Shown here one piece after another: positions 37,069 to 46,493 of a stretch of DNA of 64,000 nt. Positions within the stretch are counted from its first letter, which is position 1, and each line of letters begins with the position of its first letter. The stretch is from the NCBI RefSeq assembly GCF_000016065.1, contig NC_009092.1:2480001-2544000 (forward strand), given 5' to 3'. The position numbers and the translations under genes are program-made. This DNA comes from Shewanella loihica PV-4 (GTDB taxonomy: Bacteria > Pseudomonadota > Gammaproteobacteria > Enterobacterales > Shewanellaceae). The notes under the pieces are model-generated. The model was given only the letters and a program-made list of their open reading frames with translations. It had not been told where the DNA came from and searched no databases.

Positions 37069-37222
37069 GCCAGGTAAACTAGCGATGCATCGAAGCCGTT
37101 CTCTCCTATTGGTCATTGGTTTTACTGGCAAGAGCGCTAAAATGGAAAGGTTAGTTTCAATCATTTAGACCTTAAGTAACCAGCGCTAGCAACTTTCGCT
37201 AAATAATCAGAGACAGGGACAG

Positions 37223-40200
37223 ATGTCGCGACGCTTTTTTACCTCCCGCAGCATAAAATGGATAGCCGGCGCCATGGCGATGTCCCTACTGCTGTTGCTG
37301 CTGCTCCTCGTGCTAGTGGCGAGTCAATTGGAATACCTGGTTAAACGTCTCGCCAATCCCTATCTGGCTAATGCTGGCATTAGCATAGAAAGTCTGCGCT
37401 TAAGCTCCAGCGATCTGATGGCGCTCAAGCTGCCCATGGCGAAGCTTAAGGTCGATGGCAACCTGGTCAGACTCGACGATCTTGAGCTTACACTCGCCGA
37501 AGACTGGTTATCGGCGCCAATGGGTCTCACCCAGATAGATTCGCTTTCGGTGCGCCGCGCCGAGGTGTCACTGAGCCAGGACTATTTCGATAATCTAGGT
37601 CGTGAGCAAGCATCAGGCGCCAGCAGCGCCCTCAACCTGGGCGCCCTGCCGCAGATCGCCTTGGGCGAAGTCAGTTTCAACCTGTTAGGCAAACAAGCTA
37701 GCTCCTTAAAGACGCAACCCTTGGGCCTCAAGCTGGATTATCTTAACCTGGATAATCAAGGTCAGCTTACCGGCGCCCTCAGCTTCTATCAGGCGCCTCT
37801 GCTGAGCCTTGCGGCGACACTCGAGAAGACCCGCTGGCAAATCGATAGCCGCCTCGAATTCGAGCCCCTTGGCCGCCTCATTGGCGAGCTCAGCATGCTC
37901 ACCTCAGCTGGCCAAAGTGAACCAAAGCCAGACACGTCTCCTGCGCACCAGGCATCTAATGTTTCAGAGGCGTCTGGCGTTTCAGAGGCGCCTAGCCTTT
38001 CAAAGGCACCTGCATTAGTCACGGCCCTGCAAGATGTTAACCAGCGTTTAACCGAAATCTTTACCCTAAGTGGCAGCCTCAGCTCCCGCGGCGAATTAGA
38101 CCTTATCAAGGGCGTACTGCATTCTAGCCATGAATTTGATTGGCTCAAGATTCAGCTAAAACGGCTAGGTGGCCAGACGCTATCGCCAGAGCTAAGCATT
38201 ACCGTGACGGGCCAGGCGCAAGCTAAACAAGAAAGCGCTTATCTCACTCAATCAAGTCATGCTCAGTCAAGTTATTCTAGATCCATCCAGGCTCAGTCCA
38301 GTCAGAGCATGATACTTGGACTCAATGGCCCCCTAAATGATCTGCATCTCACGCTGTCGCCAACTTTGGTCACCAGCAGCACAACGCTGGAGCAGCTTGG
38401 AGAACTGGCAGGTGAATCAGAGTCCATCGCCGCCCTGCTCACGGCACTTAAGGCCCAATCTCTAGATGAGCAAGCACATGATAAGCAGGTACATGATAAG
38501 CAGGCGCCAGATATGCGAGCTCCAAACCAGCGCTCAGCCGATGAACATACGACCAAGCTCTCTCTGGTGCTTGGCCAAGAGATGAATGGTGAAGATGCGC
38601 TCGATTTTTCGCTCCAAGATGGAGACTTGCAGCTAGGAGCTCTCACCGCCAAGGTTGAAACTCAGGGATTAGTGCTCGCCGCTAAGCTTAAAAAAGCCAG
38701 GCTCGAAAAGGCTAGGCTAGAAGAAACCAGGTTAGAAAAAGATCCTGAATCGAAGCCGACTTCGGCCTGGCAGCTCACCGGCAACTGGCAACTTGATGCA
38801 GCGCTTAAACAGCCGCTGTGCCTAACCCTGCCGCCCTATCCACAGACAGGCACCGGCTGTCAGGATCGGCCTAAGAATAAAACAGACATAGACAACCGCC
38901 TCACGCTTGCAAAAGCCAATCTACAGCTAGAAGGCGAGCTAGATGCCAAACAAGCAGATGCGACAGATGATTCGACAAATGATTCGCAAAAAAATAGCAC
39001 TCTCAATCTAACCCTGGCGGGCGAGCTGAACCTAGCGCAACCCGAATTTAATCATAGAGACCTTAAGGTGGGCGCTAGCCAAATCACCACAGAAATTCCG
39101 GCGCCACTCAATCTCAGCCTCGAAAAGGGGCCAGAACTTAAGCTAAACCTTGACTGGCAAGGGCTAAAAGTCGCGATCAATGGGCATCATCTAAGCTGGC
39201 CGGCGATTCAGGAGATGGCTAACAAAGAGCCAAAAGCACAGCTAACCAGCGAGCAGACTCGCACGAGTTTTGGCGCAGGTCATTTTACCTTTAGCCCAGG
39301 CAGGCCGCTTCTGGTCGAGTTAGCTAGCTTTATGAGTGTCACTCACTCCCCTCGTCTGACGCTGCCACAGGCTTCAATGGCTGAGATCTCCATAACAGAC
39401 GCCTCCAGAACAGAGAGAGCAGCAAAGCCGCTGGAGCGTGAACTTACCGCCAGTGAATTTGTACTCGAAGCCGCAGAGCCACTGCGCCTCGATGCGCAAG
39501 CACTGGTGCTCCCGCCCGTCGGGTTAAAGGTTATTGCGCTGGCCGCCAGCGAGCAAAAAGCCGTTCAGGGAAAGGGCCAAGAACAGGCTCAAGCCCAGGT
39601 TAAAACCACTCAAGTTAAAACAACTCAAGTTAAAACCACTCGGGTCAACCTGGATGAGTTAAGCCTTGCCACCCAGAGCATAGCGCTAACGCCAAAAGCC
39701 ACCAAGACTGACACAATTACAGGAACAGAAAGCGCCGCGGCGAAGCTATCTCAGTCAACACTATCACAGTCGACGCTGTCACTGTCGCCAGATGCACTGT
39801 TAGCCTTCCCCTGGCAGAGTGAGGCGAACTACCAACTGACCAATCTTAAGGTGAGCGAGGAGAGTGTTCGCCTCAATAAATTACGCCGCAAGACGCTAAT
39901 TAAACTCCCCAGCGCCAGCCTGAGTCAGTCGCTGCATTGGCAAGGTGCCCTGCAAACTTCTGGCAGCTCAGGCACTAAGTCCTATTCAGGGCCTGTATCT
40001 GAGCCATCAAAAATTTTGATCCAATTAGCCGGCGATTCGAATGGGCACTACGGGCTGACAACCAAAGAAAAGTGGAACCTGGATGGCCTGCCATTTTACA
40101 GCGAGCATCATCTTGGGCTGACTCAATCGCTTAAGCCCAGGCTGCTTACCGGAGAACTCACGCTAGAAAGTGATGCCAACGAGCTGATGAAGCGATTGAT

Positions 40201-41146
40201 GCGTATGCAGGGAGCAAGCCTGGAAAATCCCTTAATCGGCGATATCAATCTCACCAGCCAGCATAGCCTCAACTGGCTGGGCGATAAGATGGACTTTGCC
40301 TTTGCCTTAATACCAGAGGTCAAGCTCAGTGAGGGTAGCTATAACGCCCTGCCGTTCGAGCAGGCCGAGTTTACTGGTCAATGCCAGTTAGATGGTGTCA
40401 AAGCGCCTAACTCTCAAACGGCAAAGCTTGCCTGTGAGCCGCTGTCACTCAAGGTCGCCGCCTTCAATCCAGGGGTGCTGATCACCGACATAAACGCCCA
40501 CGCTAAGCTCGAGCTAGATCTGACCCAAGGCGAAACGGAAGCTGCAACCGGAGCTCAAACAGGTGCTCAAACAGGTGCTGAATTGGCTCTCAGCGGCGCC
40601 GATGTGAAGCTTGATGCCAGGGCCAACACCTTGGGAGGCGAGATCTTACTGCCTATCTTTAACCTGAACCTCGGCGCCCCCTCCTCCGCCTATCTGGTGC
40701 TGCAGGGGCTAGATCTCGAGCAGCTGCTCGCCGCCCAGCCCCAAACCGGCATCTATGCCGATGGCATCTTCGATGGCGTGCTGCCGGTGCAGCTCGAACA
40801 TGGTCAGGTGAGCATCACCAATGGGCAGCTCGCGGCGCGGGCCCCCGGTGGCCTCATCAAGGTGGATGACAATCCGGCGGTGCTGCAGATGCGCCTGTCG
40901 CAACCCTATCTCGATTTCGCCTTCTCGGCGCTGGAGGAGCTGCACTACACCCAGCTATCGAGCAGTTTCGACATGGCCCCCAACGGCGATGCCCTGTTAA
41001 AAGTTCAGGTGAAGGGACGGGCCAAAGATATTGAACGTCCTATCCATTTAAACTACGCTCAGGAAGAAAATATGTTGCAGCTACTCAAGAGTTTACAAAT
41101 CGGTGATAGACTGCAAAGCGAAATCGAGCGGGCCATGGCCAACTAA
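37223..41146 (+). CDS. ydbH: YdbH-family intermembrane lipid-transport protein, repeat-expanded
   Basis: 1307 aa against about 880 in E. coli YdbH. One N-terminal membrane helix (AMAMSLLLLLLLLVLVAS) anchors it in the inner membrane; the rest should be a long periplasmic beta-groove of the AsmA/TamB type that, with outer-membrane lipoprotein YnbE, bridges the envelope for phospholipid transport. The conserved C-terminus (PPLPVQLEHGQVSITNGQLAARAPGG-like block, GDALLKVQVKGRAKDIERP) supports YdbH. Extra length comes partly from hydrophilic inserts, including at least six in-frame tandem repeats. The ydbH-ynbE-ydbL order is conserved and probably an operon. Confidence 0.9.
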   Translation: MSRRFFTSRSIKWIAGAMAMSLLLLLLLLVLVASQLEYLVKRLANPYLANAGISIESLRLSSSDLMALKLPMAKLKVDGNLVRLDDLELTLAEDWLSAPMGLTQIDSLSVRRAEVSLSQDYFDNLGREQASGASSALNLGALPQIALGEVSFNLLGKQASSLKTQPLGLKLDYLNLDNQGQLTGALSFYQAPLLSLAATLEKTRWQIDSRLEFEPLGRLIGELSMLTSAGQSEPKPDTSPAHQASNVSEASGVSEAPSLSKAPALVTALQDVNQRLTEIFTLSGSLSSRGELDLIKGVLHSSHEFDWLKIQLKRLGGQTLSPELSITVTGQAQAKQESAYLTQSSHAQSSYSRSIQAQSSQSMILGLNGPLNDLHLTLSPTLVTSSTTLEQLGELAGESESIAALLTALKAQSLDEQAHDKQVHDKQAPDMRAPNQRSADEHTTKLSLVLGQEMNGEDALDFSLQDGDLQLGALTAKVETQGLVLAAKLKKARLEKARLEETRLEKDPESKPTSAWQLTGNWQLDAALKQPLCLTLPPYPQTGTGCQDRPKNKTDIDNRLTLAKANLQLEGELDAKQADATDDSTNDSQKNSTLNLTLAGELNLAQPEFNHRDLKVGASQITTEIPAPLNLSLEKGPELKLNLDWQGLKVAINGHHLSWPAIQEMANKEPKAQLTSEQTRTSFGAGHFTFSPGRPLLVELASFMSVTHSPRLTLPQASMAEISITDASRTERAAKPLERELTASEFVLEAAEPLRLDAQALVLPPVGLKVIALAASEQKAVQGKGQEQAQAQVKTTQVKTTQVKTTRVNLDELSLATQSIALTPKATKTDTITGTESAAAKLSQSTLSQSTLSLSPDALLAFPWQSEANYQLTNLKVSEESVRLNKLRRKTLIKLPSASLSQSLHWQGALQTSGSSGTKSYSGPVSEPSKILIQLAGDSNGHYGLTTKEKWNLDGLPFYSEHHLGLTQSLKPRLLTGELTLESDANELMKRLMRMQGASLENPLIGDINLTSQHSLNWLGDKMDFAFALIPEVKLSEGSYNALPFEQAEFTGQCQLDGVKAPNSQTAKLACEPLSLKVAAFNPGVLITDINAHAKLELDLTQGETEAATGAQTGAQTGAELALSGADVKLDARANTLGGEILLPIFNLNLGAPSSAYLVLQGLDLEQLLAAQPQTGIYADGIFDGVLPVQLEHGQVSITNGQLAARAPGGLIKVDDNPAVLQMRLSQPYLDFAFSALEELHYTQLSSSFDMAPNGDALLKVQVKGRAKDIERPIHLNYAQEENMLQLLKSLQIGDRLQSEIERAMAN
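37955..38008 (+). repeat. 18-bp tandem repeat in ydbH, three units
   Basis: Units read TCTAATGTTTCAGAGGCG and two diverged copies, coding S-N-V-S-E-A, S-G-V-S-E-A, P-S-L-S-K-A. Confidence 0.8.
38471..38515 (+). repeat. 15-bp tandem repeat in ydbH, three units
   Basis: Units related to CAGGTACATGATAAG, coding Q-A/V-H-D-K; the third is diverged. Confidence 0.75.
38693..38737 (+). repeat. 15-bp tandem repeat in ydbH, three units
   Basis: Units AAAGCCAGGCTCGAA, AAGGCTAGGCTAGAA and GAAACCAGGTTAGAA, coding a charged K-A-R-L-E helix. Confidence 0.8.
39599..39643 (+). repeat. 15-bp tandem repeat in ydbH, three units
   Basis: GTTAAAACCACTCAA repeated with one and two changes, coding V-K-T-T-Q. The most recent-looking expansion in the gene. 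Confidence 0.9.
39746..39790 (+). repeat. 15-bp tandem repeat in ydbH, three units
   Basis: CTATCTCAGTCAACA and two diverged copies, coding L-S-Q-S-T. Confidence 0.8.
40547..40582 (+). repeat. 12-bp tandem repeat in ydbH, three units
   Basis: ACAGGTGCTCAA-type units coding T-G-A-Q, T-G-A-Q, T-G-A-E. Confidence 0.85.
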
Positions 41147-41272
41147 TTTCGCACAAGCATCGACATAAAAGTCATAGCCAGCGACAAAAGCAAACGTTCA
41201 GCCTATGGTCATCTTAGGGATCTACACTAAGACCATAGCCAATAGAATTTTCAACCAGATTAAGGAAGCACT

Positions 41273-41473
41273 GTGAAGAAATTGCTAACCTTGCCGACGA
41301 TAACCCTGAGCCTGGCCGCCGTGCTGCTCATGGGCGGCTGCACGCCAACGGTCAAGATAGAGCCACCTGAGAAGCCTATCGTTATCAACCTTAACGTTAA
41401 GATTGAACATGAGATCAAGATTAAGGTGGATAAAGAGCTCGATGAGCTGATCAACAACGATGAACTCTTCTAA
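41273..41473 (+). CDS. ynbE: YnbE outer-membrane lipoprotein
   Basis: 66 aa starting at GTG 41273 with TAAGGA upstream. Lipobox LLMGGC at about residue 23, then the conserved PTVKIEPPEKPIVINLNVKI stretch that defines YnbE. In E. coli it pairs with YdbH to form the intermembrane bridge. It is 126 bases after ydbH, with ydbL next. Confidence 0.92.
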   Translation: MKKLLTLPTITLSLAAVLLMGGCTPTVKIEPPEKPIVINLNVKIEHEIKIKVDKELDELINNDELF

Positions 41474-41494
41474 TCAAGGTATAAGGTGATCCTA

Positions 41495-41815
41495 ATGAAA
41501 AGCAAAATACTCCTCCTCATGGCCGGACTTCTTCTCAGCCTCAATGCCTTCGCCATCTCGTTGCAAGACGCCAAGGCGCAAGGATTAGTGGGCGAACAGA
41601 TCAACGGCTATCTAGGTGTGGTGGTCAACAATAGTGAAGCCAGCGCCCTGGCCAAGTCGGTCAACGCCAAGCGTAAGGCGCACTACGAAAAGATCGCCCG
41701 CAAGAATCAGATCAGCGTAGATGATGTGGCCAAGCTAGCCGCCGAGAAGGCGATAGCGGCCACCGCCAAGGGCCATTACATTCAGACTCCCCAAGGAAAA
41801 TGGGTCAAGAAATAA
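41495..41815 (+). CDS. ydbL: YdbL family periplasmic protein
   Basis: 106 aa from ATG 41495 (AAGGTGAT upstream). Signal peptide ending LNAFA. The mature part has ISLQDAKAQGLVGEQINGYLG and conserved VNAKRKAHYEKIARKN, the DUF1318/YdbL pattern; the C-terminus ends QTPQGKWVKK. In E. coli YdbL modulates the YdbH-YnbE complex. Last gene of the ydbH operon; a bidirectional terminator follows. Confidence 0.92.
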   Translation: MKSKILLLMAGLLLSLNAFAISLQDAKAQGLVGEQINGYLGVVVNNSEASALAKSVNAKRKAHYEKIARKNQISVDDVAKLAAEKAIAATAKGHYIQTPQGKWVKK

Positions 41816-41909
41816 ATGGTCAAAGAATAGATGGGGTAAAAATAGATGAGCAAAAAGTCGCCGTTGATAGTCCTGGCTGCTAGTTCCCCTCAATTTATGA
41901 TGAGTGCCT

Positions 41910-41946
41910 AACCAATAAGCGACGCCTAATGCGTCGCTTATTGGTT
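41910..41946. terminator. Bidirectional terminator, 16-bp perfect stem
   Basis: AACCAATAAGCGACGC pairs exactly with its inverted copy across a CTAAT loop; T-rich on the plus side. It separates ydbL from the convergent uspE gene. Confidence 0.85.
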
Positions 41947-42014
41947 TCTTTAACTCTCATTTATCTAACCGACTAACCACCTACTCTCACAGTGGCTCAT
42001 TCAGCGCATAAGAG

Positions 42015-42944
42015 CTAGATGGCATGAGCGCTTTGAGGCTTGACCACCAAGAGATCGCACTGGATCCTGTCGATCACCTGCTCGCCCACATGGCCGCACA
42101 TGTTAGAAAACATGCTGCCATTGCCGGTATCGCCGACGATCACCAGCTCAGAATCCACCTCCTTGGCTAAGGACTCGATAGCATCTTCCGGCAGTGACTT
42201 GGCCAGATGAAGGTGATGATTACTCACCGCCGCCCCCTTTGGCTGCAGGTGATAGCGGCTGGAATAACTAGACATCTTCTGCAGGTGGTAGTTCTCATCA
42301 TTGGCAGGGGCCAGCGCCTGATGGAAGGAGATGCTTGGCGTCTCGCCATAGTAGCAATCGATAAGATGACAATCCCCCGCCAGCAGCTGAGAGAAATGCT
42401 CCGAAGTCTGCAGCACCGCGTCATTGAGCGCCCTGTGGGTCACATCATCGGCGCAGGGCTCAACCAGAGAGAGAATGTGCCCGCCGGGTTGCCACAGATG
42501 ATCCTTAACCACCACCACGGGGCGGGAAGACTCGCGGATCAGCCGCACATCCAGCGGTTTGATGGTCAGCCAGTTCCATAGCTTATGGCGCGAGGCGGCT
42601 AAGATCACCGCATCCACCTTGAAGTCGTCGCAAAACTGCAGCACATCGTCGCTGCTATGACAGGCGATAGACGCCTTGGAGATAGAGAGCCCCGATTGGG
42701 CGGCCTGACTGATAAAGGCGTTTAGGCAGCTCAGCTTACGCTCCTTGGTCAGGGGTTGGGTCTGCCCCTCGTTGCCATCGGCCTCAAAGGTGTCCACTAG
42801 ACGATTGACGAAATGGCTGTGCTCTAACATCATCACTATGATTGCCGCGTGGGTTTTACTGGCCAAATACACGGCGCGGGAAACGGCCTTTAAACTGAAA
42901 TCGTGTTCATCTACAACCACTAAAAGTCTCTGATAGCTATCCAT
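42015..42944 (-). CDS. uspE: Tandem-domain universal stress protein (UspE-like)
   Basis: 309 aa from ATG 42944; an earlier GTG is in frame but less likely. Two Usp domains: RLLVVVDEHDFSLKAVSRAV (start of the first), ILAASRHKLWNWLTIKPLDVRLI, then RPVVVVKD; and the second ending VIVGDTGNGSMFSNMCGHVGEQVIDRI and LLVVK. The G-x2-G-x9-G ATP motif is only partly kept, as in UspE. Cytoplasmic stress protein affecting motility, aggregation and survival. A Fur-like box lies 100 bases upstream. Confidence 0.85.
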   Translation of the reverse strand: MDSYQRLLVVVDEHDFSLKAVSRAVYLASKTHAAIIVMMLEHSHFVNRLVDTFEADGNEGQTQPLTKERKLSCLNAFISQAAQSGLSISKASIACHSSDDVLQFCDDFKVDAVILAASRHKLWNWLTIKPLDVRLIRESSRPVVVVKDHLWQPGGHILSLVEPCADDVTHRALNDAVLQTSEHFSQLLAGDCHLIDCYYGETPSISFHQALAPANDENYHLQKMSSYSSRYHLQPKGAAVSNHHLHLAKSLPEDAIESLAKEVDSELVIVGDTGNGSMFSNMCGHVGEQVIDRIQCDLLVVKPQSAHAI

Positions 42945-43044
42945 AACTTTGCTCTCACCTAGGATTCGCACCTAATTGTAGCTCAAGCCAGAGGCGCCAA
43001 AATGGCGCTAGCCCTTTATTGGCGTGGGTTTGCGGCAACGTCAT

Positions 43045-43063
43045 GATAATAGAAATGATTATT
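43045..43063 (-). promoter_or_regulatory. Fur-box-like sequence upstream of uspE
   Basis: GATAATAGAAATGATTATT matches 14 of 19 positions of the classic Fur box. It is 100 bases before the uspE start. AT-rich context makes chance matches likely. Confidence 0.3.
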
Positions 43064-43184
43064 GTTAAGAACATTTTTAGCTAACCCAGCCCCAATGGAA
43101 ACCTTTAGCTATTAGCTGAGCGCAAAATGGCTTTTTAACCATTAAAATCATCAGATTACATAGAACTTGATATAAATTAAGCAT

Positions 43185-43212
43185 AAAAAAGGCCACCCTA
43201 GGGCGGCCTTTT
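43185..43212 (-). terminator. Terminator of the nuclease gene
   Basis: AAAAGGCC-GCCC/GGGT-GGCCTTTT stem with one mismatch, T-run on the minus strand. Confidence 0.85.
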
Positions 43213-43231
43213 CAAGCTAATTAGCTAAACA

Positions 43232-46069
43232 TTAGAAGTTTAACTTAGCCTTACCCTTGAGGCCGTCGTTATCCTCAACGGTCAGCTTCACCTTACTGGC
43301 GCGGTGACCGAAACTGATTGCCACAGGACCCGTCTGCTTGCTGCCGTTGTTAAACTTCCACGACTGCGACACTATCTCACCGTCTGTGTCATAGCTTAGC
43401 GAGACAAACAGATGCATAAACCAGAGATCCAGATGCTCGATGACGGCAACAGGCTTTTGCTGCTTCACCTGTACCTTCACCACCTGAGTCACGCTATGGC
43501 TCAGACCATCGTTGTCGGTTACCGTCAGGGTCACTGGGTACTCACCGGCCTTGGCGTAGCGATAGCTTAGCTGCTCGCCGCTGGCGGTCTCACCATTGCC
43601 AAGATCCCATTGATAATCGACTATTTCGCCATCTTCGTCCGTGGCGCTGCTCACCAGGCTCAGGGTGCGGCCCTGCAGCTCATAGCTGAAGCTGGCAACT
43701 GGCGCTATGGTCTCACGCTCGAGCAGCAAAGAGATCACCACAGGGTCATGGTCCGAAGAGCGATAGGCATCGCTGCTGTAGAGCGACTCAATCTGACCGG
43801 CAGACTTAAACTCTTCGTTGTAATCCAGCAGTCTTGGCTCGTCGGTATTGATATGCCACTCGGTCACATCGACAACCCTGTCGGCCAACTGAGTATTGGC
43901 CAGTGCATGATCCAGTTGCCCCGTTTCACCGGAGAAGACATAGGAGTATGCACCCGACTTGCCCAGATGGTCGAACAGCTCAAGGTATCCGGCGCCACGT
44001 AGCGCATCGATTGGATCTTCCTTGGCATAGGCGTTCATGTCACCAATCACCAGGGTCGGCAGCTCGCCATACTCGCTGGCCAGCCAAGCCCCCAGGGCGG
44101 TCGCCGCGCGGGTACGGGTTAGGTTACAGTTACCCTGACCATCGTTGAGGTCTGGGTCACCCAGGCTGACGCAGTCACTGCCCTTAGACTTAAGATGGTT
44201 CACCGCCACCACAAGTTGTTGATCTTCAACCAAGACCTCGAAGGCCTGGGTCAGACTCGGACGGTTCTTACCATCGTTAAACAGTACCTCACCCTGCTCA
44301 TCCAGCGGCGAGTTAGCGCTCGAAAGCACCTTGGCCGCGCCCACAGGCCTGACGCGATCGCTACGATACAGCATGCCCACGGTAATGGCGTCTGTGCCTA
44401 TGGTTGGCGTTGGCGCAGAGATAAATTGATATCTTGCCTCGCCCACCGCCTGGTTCAGACCGCTCACCAGGTCATTGATGGCCGACTCAGTACCAAAGCC
44501 GTCGTTTTCTATCTCCATCAGGCCGAAGATGTCGGCGTCTATGCTGACCATGGCGCTGATGATCTTGGCGCGCTGACGGGCAAATTCGCTTGGCGTGTCG
44601 GCGCCGCGATCCGTCGGGAAGCCTCCGCCCAGGCCATCGCCGTTAAAGTAGTTCAGTACGTTGAAGCTGGCGACCTTGAGGTTACCGCCGGCGGCCAAAG
44701 CTGGCTCGCTGCTTCTTGGGTTGGTCGCCACGAAGTTAACCGTATCAATTGGCATCAGACGGTACTTGCCAAAGCCATAGTGCATCACGGCGTGAAGCTC
44801 TGTGATCGAGTCACCCACACGCACAGTATTGTCGGCACTCAGGCCAGGTGCTGGGTAACGCACAGGATCTGGATTTTGCGAGGTTAACCCATCGTCCAGC
44901 AGCACTGAGTCTAAGGCGTTGGCCTGACTCACCGCCAGCGCCTCGCTGCCAGGCTCGGCCACCTGAGTCCCGATGAAGTGACGCTTACTACCGAGCAAGA
45001 TCTCGCCGTAGCGTCCCAGGTTATAGACCTCGTTCACCACCAGGTTCTGGGTAAAGTGTACGCGCATGCCTTCGACTGCTTCGAGGTCGCTGCTCTGGGC
45101 CAGCGGCAGGCTCACCTCGGCGGCGCTCGGCAGAGCCTGAGCGCTGTCACACAAGGCGTGCTCGCTCACATTGGTCAGCTCGGTCAGGCCGTTGTACTCC
45201 TTGACCATGGCGGTCAGACGCACGCGATCGCCCGCCTGATAACCCAGCGAACCACCGGTATAAACGAAGACCCCCTCAGAGGTGTTGATGTCAGCGTCAG
45301 CCTCGGCATCGGCCATCTGCAGGAACAGACCCTTGAGCCCAGCTTCCTGGTTGCTGGTGACGATCGCCTCGACCATTACACTCTGACCATTGAGCGGGCT
45401 GATATCGCCACTGCCCTGCAGTTCTGAGATCTTGGTGGCCGGATCATGACAAACCAAGCCCACCGGTGGCTCGGTAGGATCCGTCGGATCGGTTGGGTCT
45501 GTCGGTCCCTGACCGGCAAACTGGCCGAGATCGCTAAAATCATCCTGTGCATGCCCTGTCCAGGTGGCCAGGGTCACGGCATCGTCGAGCTGAGTATCGG
45601 CGATCAGCTGGTTAGGATCCCGGCGCAGGGTGTTATTCTGGGTCGACAGATCGCCGCTGCCCCACTCTGACCCCGGATCTGTGCCCAATTGACCAAGGCT
45701 GTCGATCACCTGGCCCTGCTTGCGCAGCACTAAGGTGTCGTCACCGTTGAAGAAACTGGCTGTGCTTAGCTGGTCGGCGACCGCTAAGATCTCAGCGGCG
45801 GCATCGTTGTCGGCCAGAACATAGGTCTTGCCGGCGGCCAGGCTACCGGTAAGGGCTATGGTAGAGCCTGCACTGGTGCTGCCGTTAAAGTAGAACTCGA
45901 GTTGATATTGACTTAAATCGATGGCGGCGCCGGTGGGATTGTAGAATTCGACGGCCTTATTGTTGCTGCTGCCTTCTACATACTCAGAGATGATCAGATC
46001 GTCTGCGGCCTGGGCAAAGGTGGAGACACCACCTATCGCCAAGGCAAGCGCGCTTGCTTTGGTAAACAT
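43232..46069 (-). CDS. exeM: Extracellular nuclease, ExeM/NucH type
   Basis: 945 aa. Signal peptide ends FAQAADD. A lamin-tail domain follows (LIISEYVEGSSNNKAVEFYN), then a PTDPTDPTDPTEPP linker, an OB-like region (GQSVMVEAIVTSNQ), and an endonuclease/exonuclease/phosphatase catalytic domain (GGNLKVASFNVLNYFN, IFGLMEIENDG, VVAVNHLKSKG, LVIGDMNAYAKEDP, SSDHDPVVISL). The C-terminus has a PKD module (YQWDLGNGETASGEQLSYRYA) and a second PKD-like copy. ExeM of Shewanella degrades extracellular DNA in biofilms and for phosphorus supply. No C-terminal anchor is seen, so release is likely. AGGGG precedes ATG 46069. Confidence 0.93.
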   Translation of the reverse strand: MFTKASALALAIGGVSTFAQAADDLIISEYVEGSSNNKAVEFYNPTGAAIDLSQYQLEFYFNGSTSAGSTIALTGSLAAGKTYVLADNDAAAEILAVADQLSTASFFNGDDTLVLRKQGQVIDSLGQLGTDPGSEWGSGDLSTQNNTLRRDPNQLIADTQLDDAVTLATWTGHAQDDFSDLGQFAGQGPTDPTDPTDPTEPPVGLVCHDPATKISELQGSGDISPLNGQSVMVEAIVTSNQEAGLKGLFLQMADAEADADINTSEGVFVYTGGSLGYQAGDRVRLTAMVKEYNGLTELTNVSEHALCDSAQALPSAAEVSLPLAQSSDLEAVEGMRVHFTQNLVVNEVYNLGRYGEILLGSKRHFIGTQVAEPGSEALAVSQANALDSVLLDDGLTSQNPDPVRYPAPGLSADNTVRVGDSITELHAVMHYGFGKYRLMPIDTVNFVATNPRSSEPALAAGGNLKVASFNVLNYFNGDGLGGGFPTDRGADTPSEFARQRAKIISAMVSIDADIFGLMEIENDGFGTESAINDLVSGLNQAVGEARYQFISAPTPTIGTDAITVGMLYRSDRVRPVGAAKVLSSANSPLDEQGEVLFNDGKNRPSLTQAFEVLVEDQQLVVAVNHLKSKGSDCVSLGDPDLNDGQGNCNLTRTRAATALGAWLASEYGELPTLVIGDMNAYAKEDPIDALRGAGYLELFDHLGKSGAYSYVFSGETGQLDHALANTQLADRVVDVTEWHINTDEPRLLDYNEEFKSAGQIESLYSSDAYRSSDHDPVVISLLLERETIAPVASFSYELQGRTLSLVSSATDEDGEIVDYQWDLGNGETASGEQLSYRYAKAGEYPVTLTVTDNDGLSHSVTQVVKVQVKQQKPVAVIEHLDLWFMHLFVSLSYDTDGEIVSQSWKFNNGSKQTGPVAISFGHRASKVKLTVEDNDGLKGKAKLNF

Positions 46070-46493
46070 ATTAACCCCTAAAATTATCCATTAACCTAGT
46101 GTTTAACTAGTGCTGTGCTAGACAGTATCCGAGTCTTATCGCTCAAATTACTGCGGTGCTGATCCTTCGACCAGCGCACACTATAAATCAGCTTAGTGAC
46201 AAAGAGGTTACAAATTTTACATAAAGTTAATGCATTAGGTGTGAAGCGCAATTGACAGATTAGGGGCGATTTTGCAGCACAATCCTCTCTTATCAGCGCC
46301 TCGATGAAATCATTCAATAGAGGCTTACAGAGGTAGGCGGATTTAGAGGCGGACGTGAAGAAGAACGAGATAAGGAGCTTAAAGATAAGAGATAAGAGAT
46401 TAGAGATAGAAGCGAAAGCCAGATCCTGGGCTATATGCCCAGGCCCGGCTTCAAAACAAGCCAATACTTTGGATAGCTTATTGTTGGATGTGC
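46070..46493. other. Intergenic region upstream of exeM
   Basis: No convincing gene in 424 bases. It contains a CTAGTG/CTAG-rich stretch near 46095-46120, an AGATAAGAG-type purine repeat at 46383-46410, and a CCTGGGC/GCCCAGG hairpin at 46425-46443 without a T-run (possibly the end of the isoaspartyl peptidase transcript). The exeM promoter should lie at its left end. Confidence 0.6.

Noticed and set aside
46096..46464. 122-codon open frame upstream of exeM on the minus strand
   Set aside because: No ribosome site, odd composition, covers the probable exeM promoter and a purine repeat; no family resemblance.
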